Below are positions 27,300 through 37,900 of a stretch of DNA of 64,000 nucleotides, in pieces. Each line of letters begins with the position of its first letter. The stretch's first letter is position 1. Below the pieces are notes generated by a model, which saw only the letters and a program-made list of their open reading frames with translations, did no database searches and was not told the DNA's origin. The position numbers and the translations under genes are program-made. The stretch covers positions 1,870,501 through 1,934,500 of the forward strand of contig NC_020830.1 of NCBI RefSeq assembly GCF_000152945.2, read 5' to 3'. This DNA is from Polaribacter sp. MED152. GTDB lineage: Bacteria; Bacteroidota; Bacteroidia; Flavobacteriales; Flavobacteriaceae.

Positions 27300-29378
27300 A
27301 TGAAAAGCGTTCAAAAACTATTGTTTACAACTGCTATAGCTTCTATAGCATTTGTTTCTTGTAAAAACGATGCACCAGAAGAAGAAAAAGTAGCTGGTAT
27401 TGTTTTAGAAAACATGGATACTTCTGTAAAACCTACAGATGATTTCTTTAGACACGTAAACGGATCTTGGCTAGACAACACCGAAATTCCTGATGACCAA
27501 ACTTCTTGGGGTGGTTTTGGTGAATTACGTAAAAAAACAGATGCAGATGTTTTAAACATTTTAAATGAAGCTATAGAAGAAAGAGATTTTCCTAAAATTA
27601 AAGATGCACAAGGTAATGAGATAGACTCAGATCAAGAAAAAGCAGTAAACTATTATGAAACTATAATGGATACTGTTGCTAGAAACAAACAAGGTAAAGC
27701 ACCTGTTATGCCTTATTTATCTAAAATTGATGAAATAGTTACTAAAGATGATGTAGAAACTTATTTAACAAACATGGCTCCTTATGGTGGAGGTGGCTTT
27801 TATGGTTTTGGCGTTTATAACGATTTAAAAAACAGTAGCGTTTATGCAGGTTATTTAGGTGGTGGTTCTTTAGGATTAACCAGAGATTATTATGTGGATG
27901 CTAAAGTGAAAGATAAATTAGAAAAATACGAAGTTTTTGTAGCCAAAATGTTACAAGAATTTGGTGATGATGAAGCTTCTGCAAAGCAAAATGCGGCTAC
28001 CATTGTAGCTTTTGAAAAAAGCTTAGCAGAACCAATGATGACCAAAGAAGAAAGCAGAGATATTAGAAAATTATACAACCCAATGTCTGTGGAAGAACTT
28101 ACAGAATTAGCACCAGCTATAGATTGGCAAGCGCATTTAGAAGGTATTGGAGTTGGAGATATTGAAACTGTAATTGTAACAGACTTAGGGTATTTTAAAG
28201 CCATGAGTACTATTTTCGAAAACAGATCTGTAGAAGATATTAAATTATTATTACGTTGGAACACAATCAACAGTGCTTTAAGTGCACTTTCTACAGATTT
28301 AGAAACTGCAAATTGGGAGTTTTATAGCAAAGAAATGCAAGGAGCTAAAAAACAACGTCCAAGAGATGAGCGTGCATTAAATAATTTAAATGGCGCAATT
28401 GGTGAGGCTTTAGGAAAATTATATGTAGAAAAAATGTTTCCACCAGAAGCTAAGAAAAAAGCAGAGGAAATGATTGATAATGTAATGCTAGGTTTCGAAA
28501 AAAGAATTGCACAATTACCTTGGATGAGTGAAATTACAAAAGAAAAAGCGCTAGAGAAACTGCATAAATTAACAGTTAAAATAGCGTATCCAGATGTTTG
28601 GAAGGATTACTCAGAACTTCAAGTAAAAGGTTTGGAAGATGGTGGTTCTTATTTCGAAAACGTAATTAATGTTACAAAATGGAACTATAATCAAAACATG
28701 AATAAATTAGGTAAAGAAGTTGATAGAACAGAATGGGGTATGTCTCCACAAACTGTAAACGCATACTTTAACCCTGTAAATAATGAGATTGTATTTCCTG
28801 CAGCAATTTTACAACCTCCTTTTTATGATTATCGAGCAGATGAAGCTGTAAATTATGGTGGAATTGGCGCTGTTATTGGTCATGAAATTTCTCATAGTTT
28901 TGATGATTCTGGTGCACGTTTTGATGGCGATGGAAATCTAAAAAATTGGTGGACAGATGAAGACTCTGAAGAGTTTAAAAAAGCAGGTAAAAAACTAATA
29001 GATCAGTACAGCAATATTATTGCAATAGACAGTATGCATTTAAATGGCGAATTTACACTTGGTGAAAATATTGGAGATTTAGGTGGTGTGCAAGCTGCTT
29101 ACGAAGGTTTACAAATTTTCTTTGAGAAAAATGGAAGACCAGGTAAAATTGATGGTTATACTCCAGAACAACGTTTTTTCCTTTCTTGGGGTACAATTTG
29201 GAGAACCAAAATGAGAGATGATGCATTAAGAAATAGAATTATGACAGATACTCATGCTCCAGGAATGTACAGAGCTTATATGCCACTTAAAAATGTGGAT
29301 GCTTTTTATGCCGCTTTTGATGTAAAAGAAGGTGATAAAATGTACTTGAAACCAGAGGACAGAGTTCGTATTTGGTAA
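27300..29378 (+). CDS. M13-family metallopeptidase (PepO/neprilysin-like), lipoprotein
   Basis: A 692-residue zinc peptidase. The zinc site is HEISH at 528-532, followed by SFDDSGARFD and, at 589, the zinc-binding Glu of ENIGD. The N-terminal helical lid domain and the NAYFNPVNNEIVFPAAILQPPF region that binds substrate are typical. A signal peptide and lipobox-like SFVSC near residue 21 suggest a lipid-anchored periplasmic or surface enzyme that cuts oligopeptides. Length fits the family (about 650-700). A terminator follows. Confidence 0.93.
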   Translation: MKSVQKLLFTTAIASIAFVSCKNDAPEEEKVAGIVLENMDTSVKPTDDFFRHVNGSWLDNTEIPDDQTSWGGFGELRKKTDADVLNILNEAIEERDFPKIKDAQGNEIDSDQEKAVNYYETIMDTVARNKQGKAPVMPYLSKIDEIVTKDDVETYLTNMAPYGGGGFYGFGVYNDLKNSSVYAGYLGGGSLGLTRDYYVDAKVKDKLEKYEVFVAKMLQEFGDDEASAKQNAATIVAFEKSLAEPMMTKEESRDIRKLYNPMSVEELTELAPAIDWQAHLEGIGVGDIETVIVTDLGYFKAMSTIFENRSVEDIKLLLRWNTINSALSALSTDLETANWEFYSKEMQGAKKQRPRDERALNNLNGAIGEALGKLYVEKMFPPEAKKKAEEMIDNVMLGFEKRIAQLPWMSEITKEKALEKLHKLTVKIAYPDVWKDYSELQVKGLEDGGSYFENVINVTKWNYNQNMNKLGKEVDRTEWGMSPQTVNAYFNPVNNEIVFPAAILQPPFYDYRADEAVNYGGIGAVIGHEISHSFDDSGARFDGDGNLKNWWTDEDSEEFKKAGKKLIDQYSNIIAIDSMHLNGEFTLGENIGDLGGVQAAYEGLQIFFEKNGRPGKIDGYTPEQRFFLSWGTIWRTKMRDDALRNRIMTDTHAPGMYRAYMPLKNVDAFYAAFDVKEGDKMYLKPEDRVRIW

Positions 29379-29404
29379 AAAAATAGCATTTAAAAAATAC
29401 CGAA

Positions 29405-29436
29405 AGCATTCAAGAATATTCTTGGATGCTTTTTTT
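29405..29436 (+). terminator. Terminator after the M13 peptidase gene
   Basis: A 12-bp stem (29405-29416 with 29419-29430; one G-T pair) with a 2-base loop in the alignment is followed by six T bases. It begins 27 bases after the stop codon. Confidence 0.85.
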
Positions 29437-29559
29437 GTGAAATAATACCAATCTTAAAAAATAAATTGTAACTTGTACCTCTAAACCCCTAGTCAAATAC
29501 CTAGTGTTTGATTTTTAAATTTTATCGTTATTAGAAAAGGTGCCCCCTACATACTCCTT

Positions 29560-32500
29560 TTGCTATTGCTTAGTACCCAAGTTTTTGTATCTCAAGAACT
29601 ATTAAAACCTGTCTTAAAATTTACTAACGCTTGTGCAAGTGATTCCTTTAATTCTTATGAATTAGAAGTTACTTTTATCAATGCTGTCTTTAATTCTGAC
29701 AACGTTTTTACCCTTGAACTTTCTAATAAAGATGGTGATTTTTCATCGCCAACAGCTTTAAACACAATTTCTGATAAAAACAGTGCTTTCAGATTTACTT
29801 CAGAATTTAGTATACCAGATAATGTAGCTGGTACCAATTATAAAATTCGTGTCAAATCTTCATCGCCAGAAATAATTAGTCCAGAGTCTGATGTATTTGA
29901 AGCCTATTACATGTCTTTAGATGCTTTGGTATTAAATAATTTTGAAAACATTAGCCTTTGTGAAGCAGAACCTAAAGAAATTAGTGTTAATTACTCTGGT
30001 TCTAATCAATTACAATGGTATAAAGATGGCCAAGAATTTGTATTGGGAGGCTCATCTATTACTGTGAATGATCCTGGTTTATATTACTGTGAAATTTATT
30101 ATGGTTCTTGTAATTCACCTGCAACATCAAACATCATAGAAGTTAGTATTAGCAGTGCTGTAGATGCAGAAATTTTAGGAAATTCTGAGGTTTATCTGTG
30201 TGAAAACGAAAGCTATGTTTTAGAAGCTAATGTAGACAACAATTTATATACCTACTCTTGGTTTAAAAATAATGAGAAACTAACCAATTTGCCTGCTTAT
30301 TCACCAACCTTATCCATTTCTGACCTTGCAGATTTGGGTACTTATCGTTTAGAGATTACTAATGAAATTGGTTGTACATCAACCTCAAATGAAGTAAACA
30401 TAAATAGCGTAAATACCGATTTTTCTGTTAGCATTGATAGTGCAACTCCTATCAATATTTTGGCTGGAGAAACAAGGGTAATTGCTATAACACATGATGC
30501 ACAAAATGCCGAAATTACTTGGTATAGAAACAATGTTGAAATTCCGAATTCAAACTCACTTAGTTTAAATATAACAGAATCAGGAACCTATTTTGCTGCT
30601 GTAAAAAATACCGCAAACAGTTGTACAGAAACAAAAAACTCAGACAATATAGTTGTAAATTATTTTCAAGATTTTGAAACCATTATAAATATAAATTCAG
30701 ATTATACTTCTTGTGTTTCTTCAGAAGCTCAATTATTCATAGAAACTATAAGAGGTATTGATGCCAACAATGTTGCTTATAATTTAACTGATGCTCAAAT
30801 TGCCTTATTAAGTTTTGCATGGTTTAAAGATAATAACGCTGTAAATGGGGCTACAGAAAACCAAATTAGCATTTCTACTTTTACAAATAATGGGGTATAT
30901 TTTGTACAGACCTCAAGTGGAAATGTTAGCTCAAACTCAAATACTTTAGAAGTAAAGTTAAAATTACCAACCTTTGAAATTTCTTCAAGCAGTGCATCAA
31001 ACACATATTGTGATAATAAACAAATTGTTCTTTCTTCTGATGTGAATATTGGGCTAAATTATCAATGGTATTTAGACGATACTGCTATTGCTAATGCAAC
31101 AAATGATACTTATGAAATTACTCAAACAGGAGTTTATTATTTAGTACAATCAGATGCAAATGGATGTACAACTAAATCTAACGAAATTGAATTTACGAAT
31201 GTTAACAACAACTTTTCTGTAAATACAGTATCAGAGACAGAAAACTTTATCCTTTTTGGTGAAACAAAGGTTTTAGAGATTACACATACTGCTCAAAATG
31301 CCACTTTAAATTGGTTTAAAGATGGGGTTGTAATTCCGAATTCAACAACTACAACTCTAACAATTACTGAATCTGGAACCTATTATGCTGCAGTTAGCAA
31401 TACTGTAGATGGTTGTTCAGAAACTAAAAAATCAGAAAATATCAATGTAAATGCTGTTGAAAGTTTTGATGTACTTATTAAGCCTCTACCAAATTATTCA
31501 GATTGTGTTTCTGAAAGAACTCAGTTACTTTTAGAAAGCGTAAAAGCCAAAGATGAAAATCAGAATATTTACGATTTAACCCATAGTCAAATTAGTTTAT
31601 TAAATTTTAATTGGTACAAAGACAGTAACCTTCTAAATGGTTTTACAGACAACCAAATTACCATAGAAAATCATGTAGAAAATGGTAGTTATTTTTTAGA
31701 AGTTAGCAATGGTTCTATAAAATCTGAATCTAATGTTTTAGACGTTATTCTTGGTGTATTTGAACCTGTAATATCTTCTAATGATCAAACCAATATTTTT
31801 TGTAGCACTAAGCAAATTACATTAAGTAGTACCCAACAAAATGGAGTTACCTATCAATGGTTATTAAATGGATCTCCAATACCAAATGCCAATGAAACCA
31901 CTCTTGAAATAACTGAAGCAGGAGTTTACCAAATAGAGGTTAAAAATGATGAAGGCTGCTTAAAAAAATCTACTGAAATTGTTATTGAGAATTTTGATAG
32001 CAACTTTACCATTTCATCAACTACAACTGCTGCAACTATAATTTTAGAGGGTGAGACTAGAGTACTTAATGTAACTCATAATGCGCAAAACGCAATTATT
32101 ACTTGGTTTAAAGACAATGTAGAAATACCAAATTCTAACTCTAATAATTTAAATGTAACAGAACCAGGTGTTTATTTTGCTCAAGTAACCATAACCGCTA
32201 ACGGATGCTCAGAAACAAAATCTATAGATGCTATCTCTGTAAGTGCAGTTAGTAGTTTAATTACAGTTATTAATGCTTCGCCTAACTACTCAGAATGTAC
32301 ATCTTTACAAACACAACTTACTTACAAAACCATAGAAGCTAGAGATGTTAATGGCACAACATACCAATTATCTGCAGCACAAATTCAGCTTTTAGAATTT
32401 CAATGGTATAAAGACAATAACATTTTAAACGGATATAATGAACCTGAAATTACCATTAATGATTATGAAGAAAATGGGACTTATTACCTTAAAATTAATA

Positions 32501-33270
32501 GTGGCTCTAAAACATCAACCTCGAATATTTTAGCTGTAAACCTAGGGTTGCCAGAAGTTAATGTTGCTTCTGTAGATGATATTTATGCGCTTTGTACAGA
32601 CAAAGAAATTATTTTATCTACTCCAGAAATTAACGGATTAAGTTATCAGTGGTACCTCAATAATACAGCAATTGCAGGCGAAACAAATACAACATTAACA
32701 GTTGTTGAGGTTGGTAATTATACTGTTGAAGCTGTAGGTTATTCTTGTTCAAAAACCTCATCTGCAATTACTATTAATTCTTTTGATGGTAGTACTATTG
32801 AATTTGATTTTGATGATGAAATTACCATTCAAGAAGGAGAAACAAAAATCATTTCTGCAAATGGTGCAGATACTTATGAGTGGTTTGATGAAGATAACAA
32901 TTTAATAGAAACCTCTTCTTCTTTAGAAATAACAAAAGCAGGTAATTATAGGGTAATTGCATATTTGAATGGTTGCTCAATAGAAAAATTCTTTACAGTT
33001 ACAGTAATTTCTGGTAATATATATGTACCAAATGTTTTAACTCCAAATGGAGATGGAGTTAACGATTCTTGGAAAATTCCGTCAGAATTTGCTTTTAAAC
33101 CCAATATTGAAGTAGAAATTATTTCGAATGCAGGACGAACTGTATTAAGACAAAAAAACTATCAAAATAACTGGCCAGATATTAATGTAAAAACAGCAAG
33201 TTTATATTTCTACATCATTAGAAGTGATGAAAATATTATAAAAAGAGGCACTATAAACATTATAAGATAA
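29560..33270 (+). CDS. Ig-like repeat protein with type B T9SS sorting domain (SprC-like by position)
   Basis: At least 1236 residues of secreted surface protein. After an N-terminal beta domain there are three tandem units of exactly 264 residues (matching points at 288, 552 and 816), each with Ig-like modules showing WF/YKD...Y...Y patterns and paired Cys. The end (about 1150-1236) is a gliding-type C-terminal domain: IYVPNVLTPNGDGVNDSW, targeting secretion by T9SS. Start problem: TTG 29560 gives a truncated signal peptide. The frame is open back to 29512, and a natural signal peptide (IRKGAPYILLLLLLSTQVFVSQ) would begin at an ATT codon at 29530. First gene of a block resembling sprCDBF. 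Confidence 0.82.
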   Translation: MLLLSTQVFVSQELLKPVLKFTNACASDSFNSYELEVTFINAVFNSDNVFTLELSNKDGDFSSPTALNTISDKNSAFRFTSEFSIPDNVAGTNYKIRVKSSSPEIISPESDVFEAYYMSLDALVLNNFENISLCEAEPKEISVNYSGSNQLQWYKDGQEFVLGGSSITVNDPGLYYCEIYYGSCNSPATSNIIEVSISSAVDAEILGNSEVYLCENESYVLEANVDNNLYTYSWFKNNEKLTNLPAYSPTLSISDLADLGTYRLEITNEIGCTSTSNEVNINSVNTDFSVSIDSATPINILAGETRVIAITHDAQNAEITWYRNNVEIPNSNSLSLNITESGTYFAAVKNTANSCTETKNSDNIVVNYFQDFETIININSDYTSCVSSEAQLFIETIRGIDANNVAYNLTDAQIALLSFAWFKDNNAVNGATENQISISTFTNNGVYFVQTSSGNVSSNSNTLEVKLKLPTFEISSSSASNTYCDNKQIVLSSDVNIGLNYQWYLDDTAIANATNDTYEITQTGVYYLVQSDANGCTTKSNEIEFTNVNNNFSVNTVSETENFILFGETKVLEITHTAQNATLNWFKDGVVIPNSTTTTLTITESGTYYAAVSNTVDGCSETKKSENINVNAVESFDVLIKPLPNYSDCVSERTQLLLESVKAKDENQNIYDLTHSQISLLNFNWYKDSNLLNGFTDNQITIENHVENGSYFLEVSNGSIKSESNVLDVILGVFEPVISSNDQTNIFCSTKQITLSSTQQNGVTYQWLLNGSPIPNANETTLEITEAGVYQIEVKNDEGCLKKSTEIVIENFDSNFTISSTTTAATIILEGETRVLNVTHNAQNAIITWFKDNVEIPNSNSNNLNVTEPGVYFAQVTITANGCSETKSIDAISVSAVSSLITVINASPNYSECTSLQTQLTYKTIEARDVNGTTYQLSAAQIQLLEFQWYKDNNILNGYNEPEITINDYEENGTYYLKINSGSKTSTSNILAVNLGLPEVNVASVDDIYALCTDKEIILSTPEINGLSYQWYLNNTAIAGETNTTLTVVEVGNYTVEAVGYSCSKTSSAITINSFDGSTIEFDFDDEITIQEGETKIISANGADTYEWFDEDNNLIETSSSLEITKAGNYRVIAYLNGCSIEKFFTVTVISGNIYVPNVLTPNGDGVNDSWKIPSEFAFKPNIEVEIISNAGRTVLRQKNYQNNWPDINVKTASLYFYIIRSDENIIKRGTINIIR

Positions 33271-34923
33271 ATGTGTAGGAAACAAAGACATATTATTATT
33301 TTATTATGTACAGTAACATCACTGTATTCTCAAGATTCTGTAGAAAAAATCTTCAATAGATTTTCTTCGCAAAGTTTTGTGAAACAGAACACTTATTTAC
33401 TAAATCCTACGTTTACTGTGGTTAATGAAACAGGAAAATCAATTGCTATATTAAGTAGAAACAGTTTTATTGGTTTTGAAGGTTCTCCTGTTTTAAACAT
33501 TCTTGGATTTTCTGGTAAAATTGATGATAATATTGGTGCTGGAGTTGGTATTTATAGACAAAGAATTGGCGTGTTTACCAATTTTGGAGCCATTGCCAAC
33601 TATGCATATCAAATTAAATTAAATGCCAAAAGCAGTTTAACTTTAGGGTTTAATTTTATGTTTAGTCATTTTGATATTGATAGAACAAGAATTGTAGATC
33701 CTGCTTCAGATGCCGTTATTTTTAACTTTCAAGAAAAGACAAATATTATTTTACAAACTGGCTTAAATTACAATTATGGTAAATTTAATGTTGGTGTAAA
33801 TTTAAGAGATGCAGTAGATTATAATTTAAAAGAAGGCGATTTTATTACACCTATTTCAGAAAAGTCTTTTTCTATTCATGCGCAATTTACAGAACCTATA
33901 AATAGTAATATCAAGCTACTTGAAGATGGACTTTTGCGTTTTTTTTATAGCGCTAATTACAATACCAACAGTGGTTCTACAGGAAATGTACTACTAGATT
34001 TACCTAAACTTGGTTGGGTGCAAGGTGGTTATGATGATTTTTTTGGAACATCTGTAGGTTTAGGAATTCGATTATCGCAAAAAGTAGCGGTTTCTTATGT
34101 TTATGAAACAGGAAAAAACGATTTAGGCCCTACAAGCGAATTAGGTATTGTGTATTCCTTTGCTAAAAAACCGAGCAACAACATCACCTACAATACTCCA
34201 ATAAATAGTGAAATTGAAACCATTGACGAAGACCTAAAAAATACTGAACCTAAAATTATTGATGCTGAAAAAGTTAAAAAAGACAGTTTAAATGCGAAAC
34301 AAATTAAAACAGCTACAACTTTAAATGATAGCATTTCTATTAACGAAAAAATTAAGGCGCTTCAAATTCAAATTGATAGTTTAAAAGCTATCAATAAATC
34401 AAAATCTATTCAAAACGATAAGGATAGTTTATCAATTAATGACAAAATTAAGACTAACCAAAGCAGGAAGGATAGCTTATCACTAAAAAACAAAAGAATA
34501 GCATCTAAGTATAAGAAAGACAGTTTATCAACAGAAAATAAAACCAAAATACCCCAAAATGAGAAAGATAGTTTATCAATAAAAGAAAAGATTAAATCTT
34601 TAGAAAATGAAAAGGATAGCTTACCTGTAGCTAAGAAAGTTTCTGATTTGCCTAAAATGGAAATCATTAAAAGAACTGATGATATAGAAGCAGGTTTCTA
34701 TTTAATTGTAAATGTTTTCTCAAATGAAAACTATGCAAATTCATTTATGGAGAATTTAAAAAAGGATGATTTAAACCCTAACTATTTTATACATCCTACT
34801 AAAAAATATAGGTACGTATATATAGCATACGCAAAGAGTCAAAGAGAAATAATTAAATTAATTTATAACAATGTGAACGGAAAATATGTTCACGATAAAT
34901 GGATCTTAAAAGTAGAAGACTAA
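33271..34923 (+). CDS. PorP/SprF-like barrel with repeat linker and SPOR domain (SprD-like by position)
   Basis: A 550-residue protein beginning immediately after the upstream stop (TAAATG). Signal peptide MCRKQRHIIILLCTVTSLYSQ, then a PorP/SprF-type outer-membrane region (about 22-310: FVKQNTYLLNPTF, GIYRQRIGVFTNFG...). Residues about 338-455 form a linker of eight KDSL-type units spaced 16 residues apart (the first 15). The C-terminal about 80 residues resemble a SPOR domain (FYLIVNVFSNENYANSF...YRYVYIAYAKS), which usually binds denuded peptidoglycan. So the barrel could be tethered to the cell wall. Located between the Ig-repeat protein and the giant adhesin. Confidence 0.78.
   Translation: MCRKQRHIIILLCTVTSLYSQDSVEKIFNRFSSQSFVKQNTYLLNPTFTVVNETGKSIAILSRNSFIGFEGSPVLNILGFSGKIDDNIGAGVGIYRQRIGVFTNFGAIANYAYQIKLNAKSSLTLGFNFMFSHFDIDRTRIVDPASDAVIFNFQEKTNIILQTGLNYNYGKFNVGVNLRDAVDYNLKEGDFITPISEKSFSIHAQFTEPINSNIKLLEDGLLRFFYSANYNTNSGSTGNVLLDLPKLGWVQGGYDDFFGTSVGLGIRLSQKVAVSYVYETGKNDLGPTSELGIVYSFAKKPSNNITYNTPINSEIETIDEDLKNTEPKIIDAEKVKKDSLNAKQIKTATTLNDSISINEKIKALQIQIDSLKAINKSKSIQNDKDSLSINDKIKTNQSRKDSLSLKNKRIASKYKKDSLSTENKTKIPQNEKDSLSIKEKIKSLENEKDSLPVAKKVSDLPKMEIIKRTDDIEAGFYLIVNVFSNENYANSFMENLKKDDLNPNYFIHPTKKYRYVYIAYAKSQREIIKLIYNNVNGKYVHDKWILKVED
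34340..34630 (+). repeat. 48-bp coding tandem repeat (16-residue KDSL units)
   Basis: Codons of the KDSLS motif recur at 34420, 34468, 34516, 34564 and 34612, exactly 48 bases apart, with earlier degenerate copies from about residue 338. Translated units read KDSLS-x3-KIK-like. The repeat is confined to the linker of the PorP-SPOR protein. Confidence 0.85.
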
Positions 34924-34944
34924 CATTCATAATACCCCCACAAG

Positions 34945-37900
34945 ATGAATACCCAACAAACCCTAAAGAAGTGTATAATTGCATTGATTGTAATTATAAG
35001 TTTTGCAAACCAAACCTACTCGCAAACTTTCGTAGAATTTAAACAACGACTGCAAAATGGAGGTGTAAACCTTAAAGGAGACATCACTTTTATTGCCAAT
35101 AGTATTGTAAGTAAAAATCAAGATGGTACTGTACCTAATGATGATTACAATGGAAGCCAAGGAAACAATAAATTAAATCTAGATTATATAGATATTGATA
35201 ATGATCCTACCACATTTTCTTCCAGCAAAGCAGCCTTAAATTTACCTGGCTGTTCTAAAGTAGTTTTTGCAGGTTTATATTGGTCTGCAGTATATCCAAG
35301 AAAATATTGGAATGATGTTAACAGTACAAGAGATGTAGATGTAAATACCATTAAATTTAAATTACCAAACCAAGAATATCAAGATGTTACAGGTGATGTT
35401 ATTTTTGATGGACCAACCATTTCTGGCACCAAAGAAAAAATTGTTTATACCTGTTTTAAAGATATCACAACAATTATAGATGCCCAAGATTCACCAAATG
35501 GAGATTATGTTGCTGCCAATATAAAAGCCACTGTTAGAGGTAAAAGCAACACAGGTTCATCTGCAGGTTGGATTATGGTTGTAATCTATGAAAACGAGTT
35601 AGAGCCTACAAGAAGGGTTTCTATTTTTGATGGATTTACAGCTGTAAAAGGGGGTTCTAATTCTGTAAATGCAGAGGTTTCATATTCTGGTTTTAAAACA
35701 ATTCCTAATGGGCCTGTAAGAGCAAAAATGTTGGTAGCTGCTTTAGAAGGTGATAAATCTATTAAGGGAGATCGTTTTCAAATGAAAGACATTAACGGAA
35801 CTTTTCAAACCCTTTCTACACCAAACACAAACCCTGCAACTAACTTTTTTAACGGTTCTATTACAGTTAATGATCAATTCTTAGCCAACAGAAGTCCAAG
35901 TAGTGAAAACACCTTAGGTTTTGATGCTGATATTTTTAATCTGAACAACGTAAACAATCAACTTATTGCAAACGATCAAACAGATGCAGATATAAAATTA
36001 ACCACTAGTGGAGATGGTTATTGGGTATTTCTAAATGCCATGAGTGTAGAAATTATAGAACCAGATATTGAACTCGTAAAAACCATAGAAGATACAAATG
36101 GTAATGATATTTCTGGGGGTGAAGTTAATTTAGGAAACGAAATTTGGTACAATATTGCATTTAGAAATAAGGGTAATGACAATGCTACAAATACTACAAT
36201 CATAGACAGGTTGCCTAAAAATGTTGACTTATTCGAAACCGAACTTATAATGCCTTTAGGAGTAACTTACACCTACCAAGCACCAACAATAGCCAATGAA
36301 TTTAGAGGTGAACTTGTATTTACAATTCCAGACAATTTAGTAGAGTTAGGTGACCCTACTTATAATATCAGGTTAAAAGTTAAAGTAGTAGAATCTTGTA
36401 ATGAGTTAAGAGACGTTTGTTCTAACATTATTCAAAATCAAGCGTTTGTAAATTTCACAGGAGAAATAAATGGAGTAACCACAAACAACACACCTAGTTA
36501 TTTTGGTGTAGACGCTTGTAATAGAGGTTATGAAGGGCCATCTAATTTCTTAGCAGATGTAGATCAATGTACGTATGAAAGAGAAGAAGTACTTTGTACA
36601 GACACTGTAGATTTAACTGCTGGAGCAGGATTTTTATCTTACACTTGGAAAAATGCAAATGGAGATGTTATTGGAAATACACAAACCATTACAGTAGATA
36701 AAGTTGGCAGATATACCGTAGATAAAGTTGCACCTGTAGGATGTATTAGCAGTCAAGAAATTATAAATGTAGTATCATTTATTACGCAACCAAACCCGGT
36801 TATTGACTTTGCAGACGAAGTAAAAGTATGTTCAGATGATGGTTCTGAGCTATCAGAAATTTATTTATGTGGTACAGAAAGTAGTAAACTTATTAAAACA
36901 AATATTTACAACTCAAATACCATTTTATGGCAAAAGTTAGATGAAGATTCTTGCATTGATGATAGCAGTGCAGATTGTCCAAATACGAGCAACTCTTGTA
37001 CTTGGAACACTGTTAAAACTGGTAACGATTACAATGCAAACGAACCAGGAAAATATAGGGTAGAAATTCGAGCTCAAGGTGGTTGTTTTAAGCGTTATTA
37101 TTTTGATGTTTTTCAAGCAACTTTAGATCCTTTAGTAGATAAAACAGATTTAATTTGTGGTAACATTGGTAATATAACCATCAATAATATTCCTGCTAAT
37201 TATCAATTTAGTTTAACAAACGATATCAATACTTTTCAAGACAGTAATTCTTTTGATATTACTGCAGCTGGAACTTACACAGTATTCATTAGAAAAAAAG
37301 GTGGTTCTGCAACTTCTTGTGTTTATGAATTACCCGCAATTGATGTCTTTGAAAAAAACATAGAAGTAGATTTAATTGTAGACCAGATTCATTGTTCAGA
37401 TTCTGATGGTACCATTAGAGTTCAAGTAAATAACGTAGATGGTGAGTATGTATATCAACTATTTAAAGGCGGACAACTATTATCTGAAACATCACCAAAA
37501 ATAGACAACGATCATACCTTTGTTGTATCTGAAGCTGGTATTTATACTGTTAAAGTTACTGCTCCTAACAATTGTTCTTTTGAGGGTGATGTAACCATTA
37601 CAAAACCAGAACCACTAGCATTAACAGCTGTTACTACCAAAAATATTAGTTGTACAAATGGTAGAATAGATTTAACAACTATAGGTGGTACCCCAATTTA
37701 TAATTATGCAATTTGGTCTATAGATGGTGTAGAATTGTATGCAAACCCTACAACCATTCCAATCATTGAATTCTTTACAGATAGTTATTTAGAAATAGCT
37801 CCAGGAGATGAAGGTGTATATCAATTTGTAATTGTTGATGGTAACAATTGTTTCACGTTTTCCAATCCTACTGAAGTGATAGCAGAACCAGCTTTTACTT

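Noticed and set aside
34410..34667. An 85-residue open frame on the minus strand opposite the KDSL repeats
   Set aside because: It is a shadow of the 48-bp repeat: the same repeating pattern gives long frames on both strands. The plus-strand frame has a signal peptide, a barrel and a SPOR domain; this one has no domain and runs through the middle of it.
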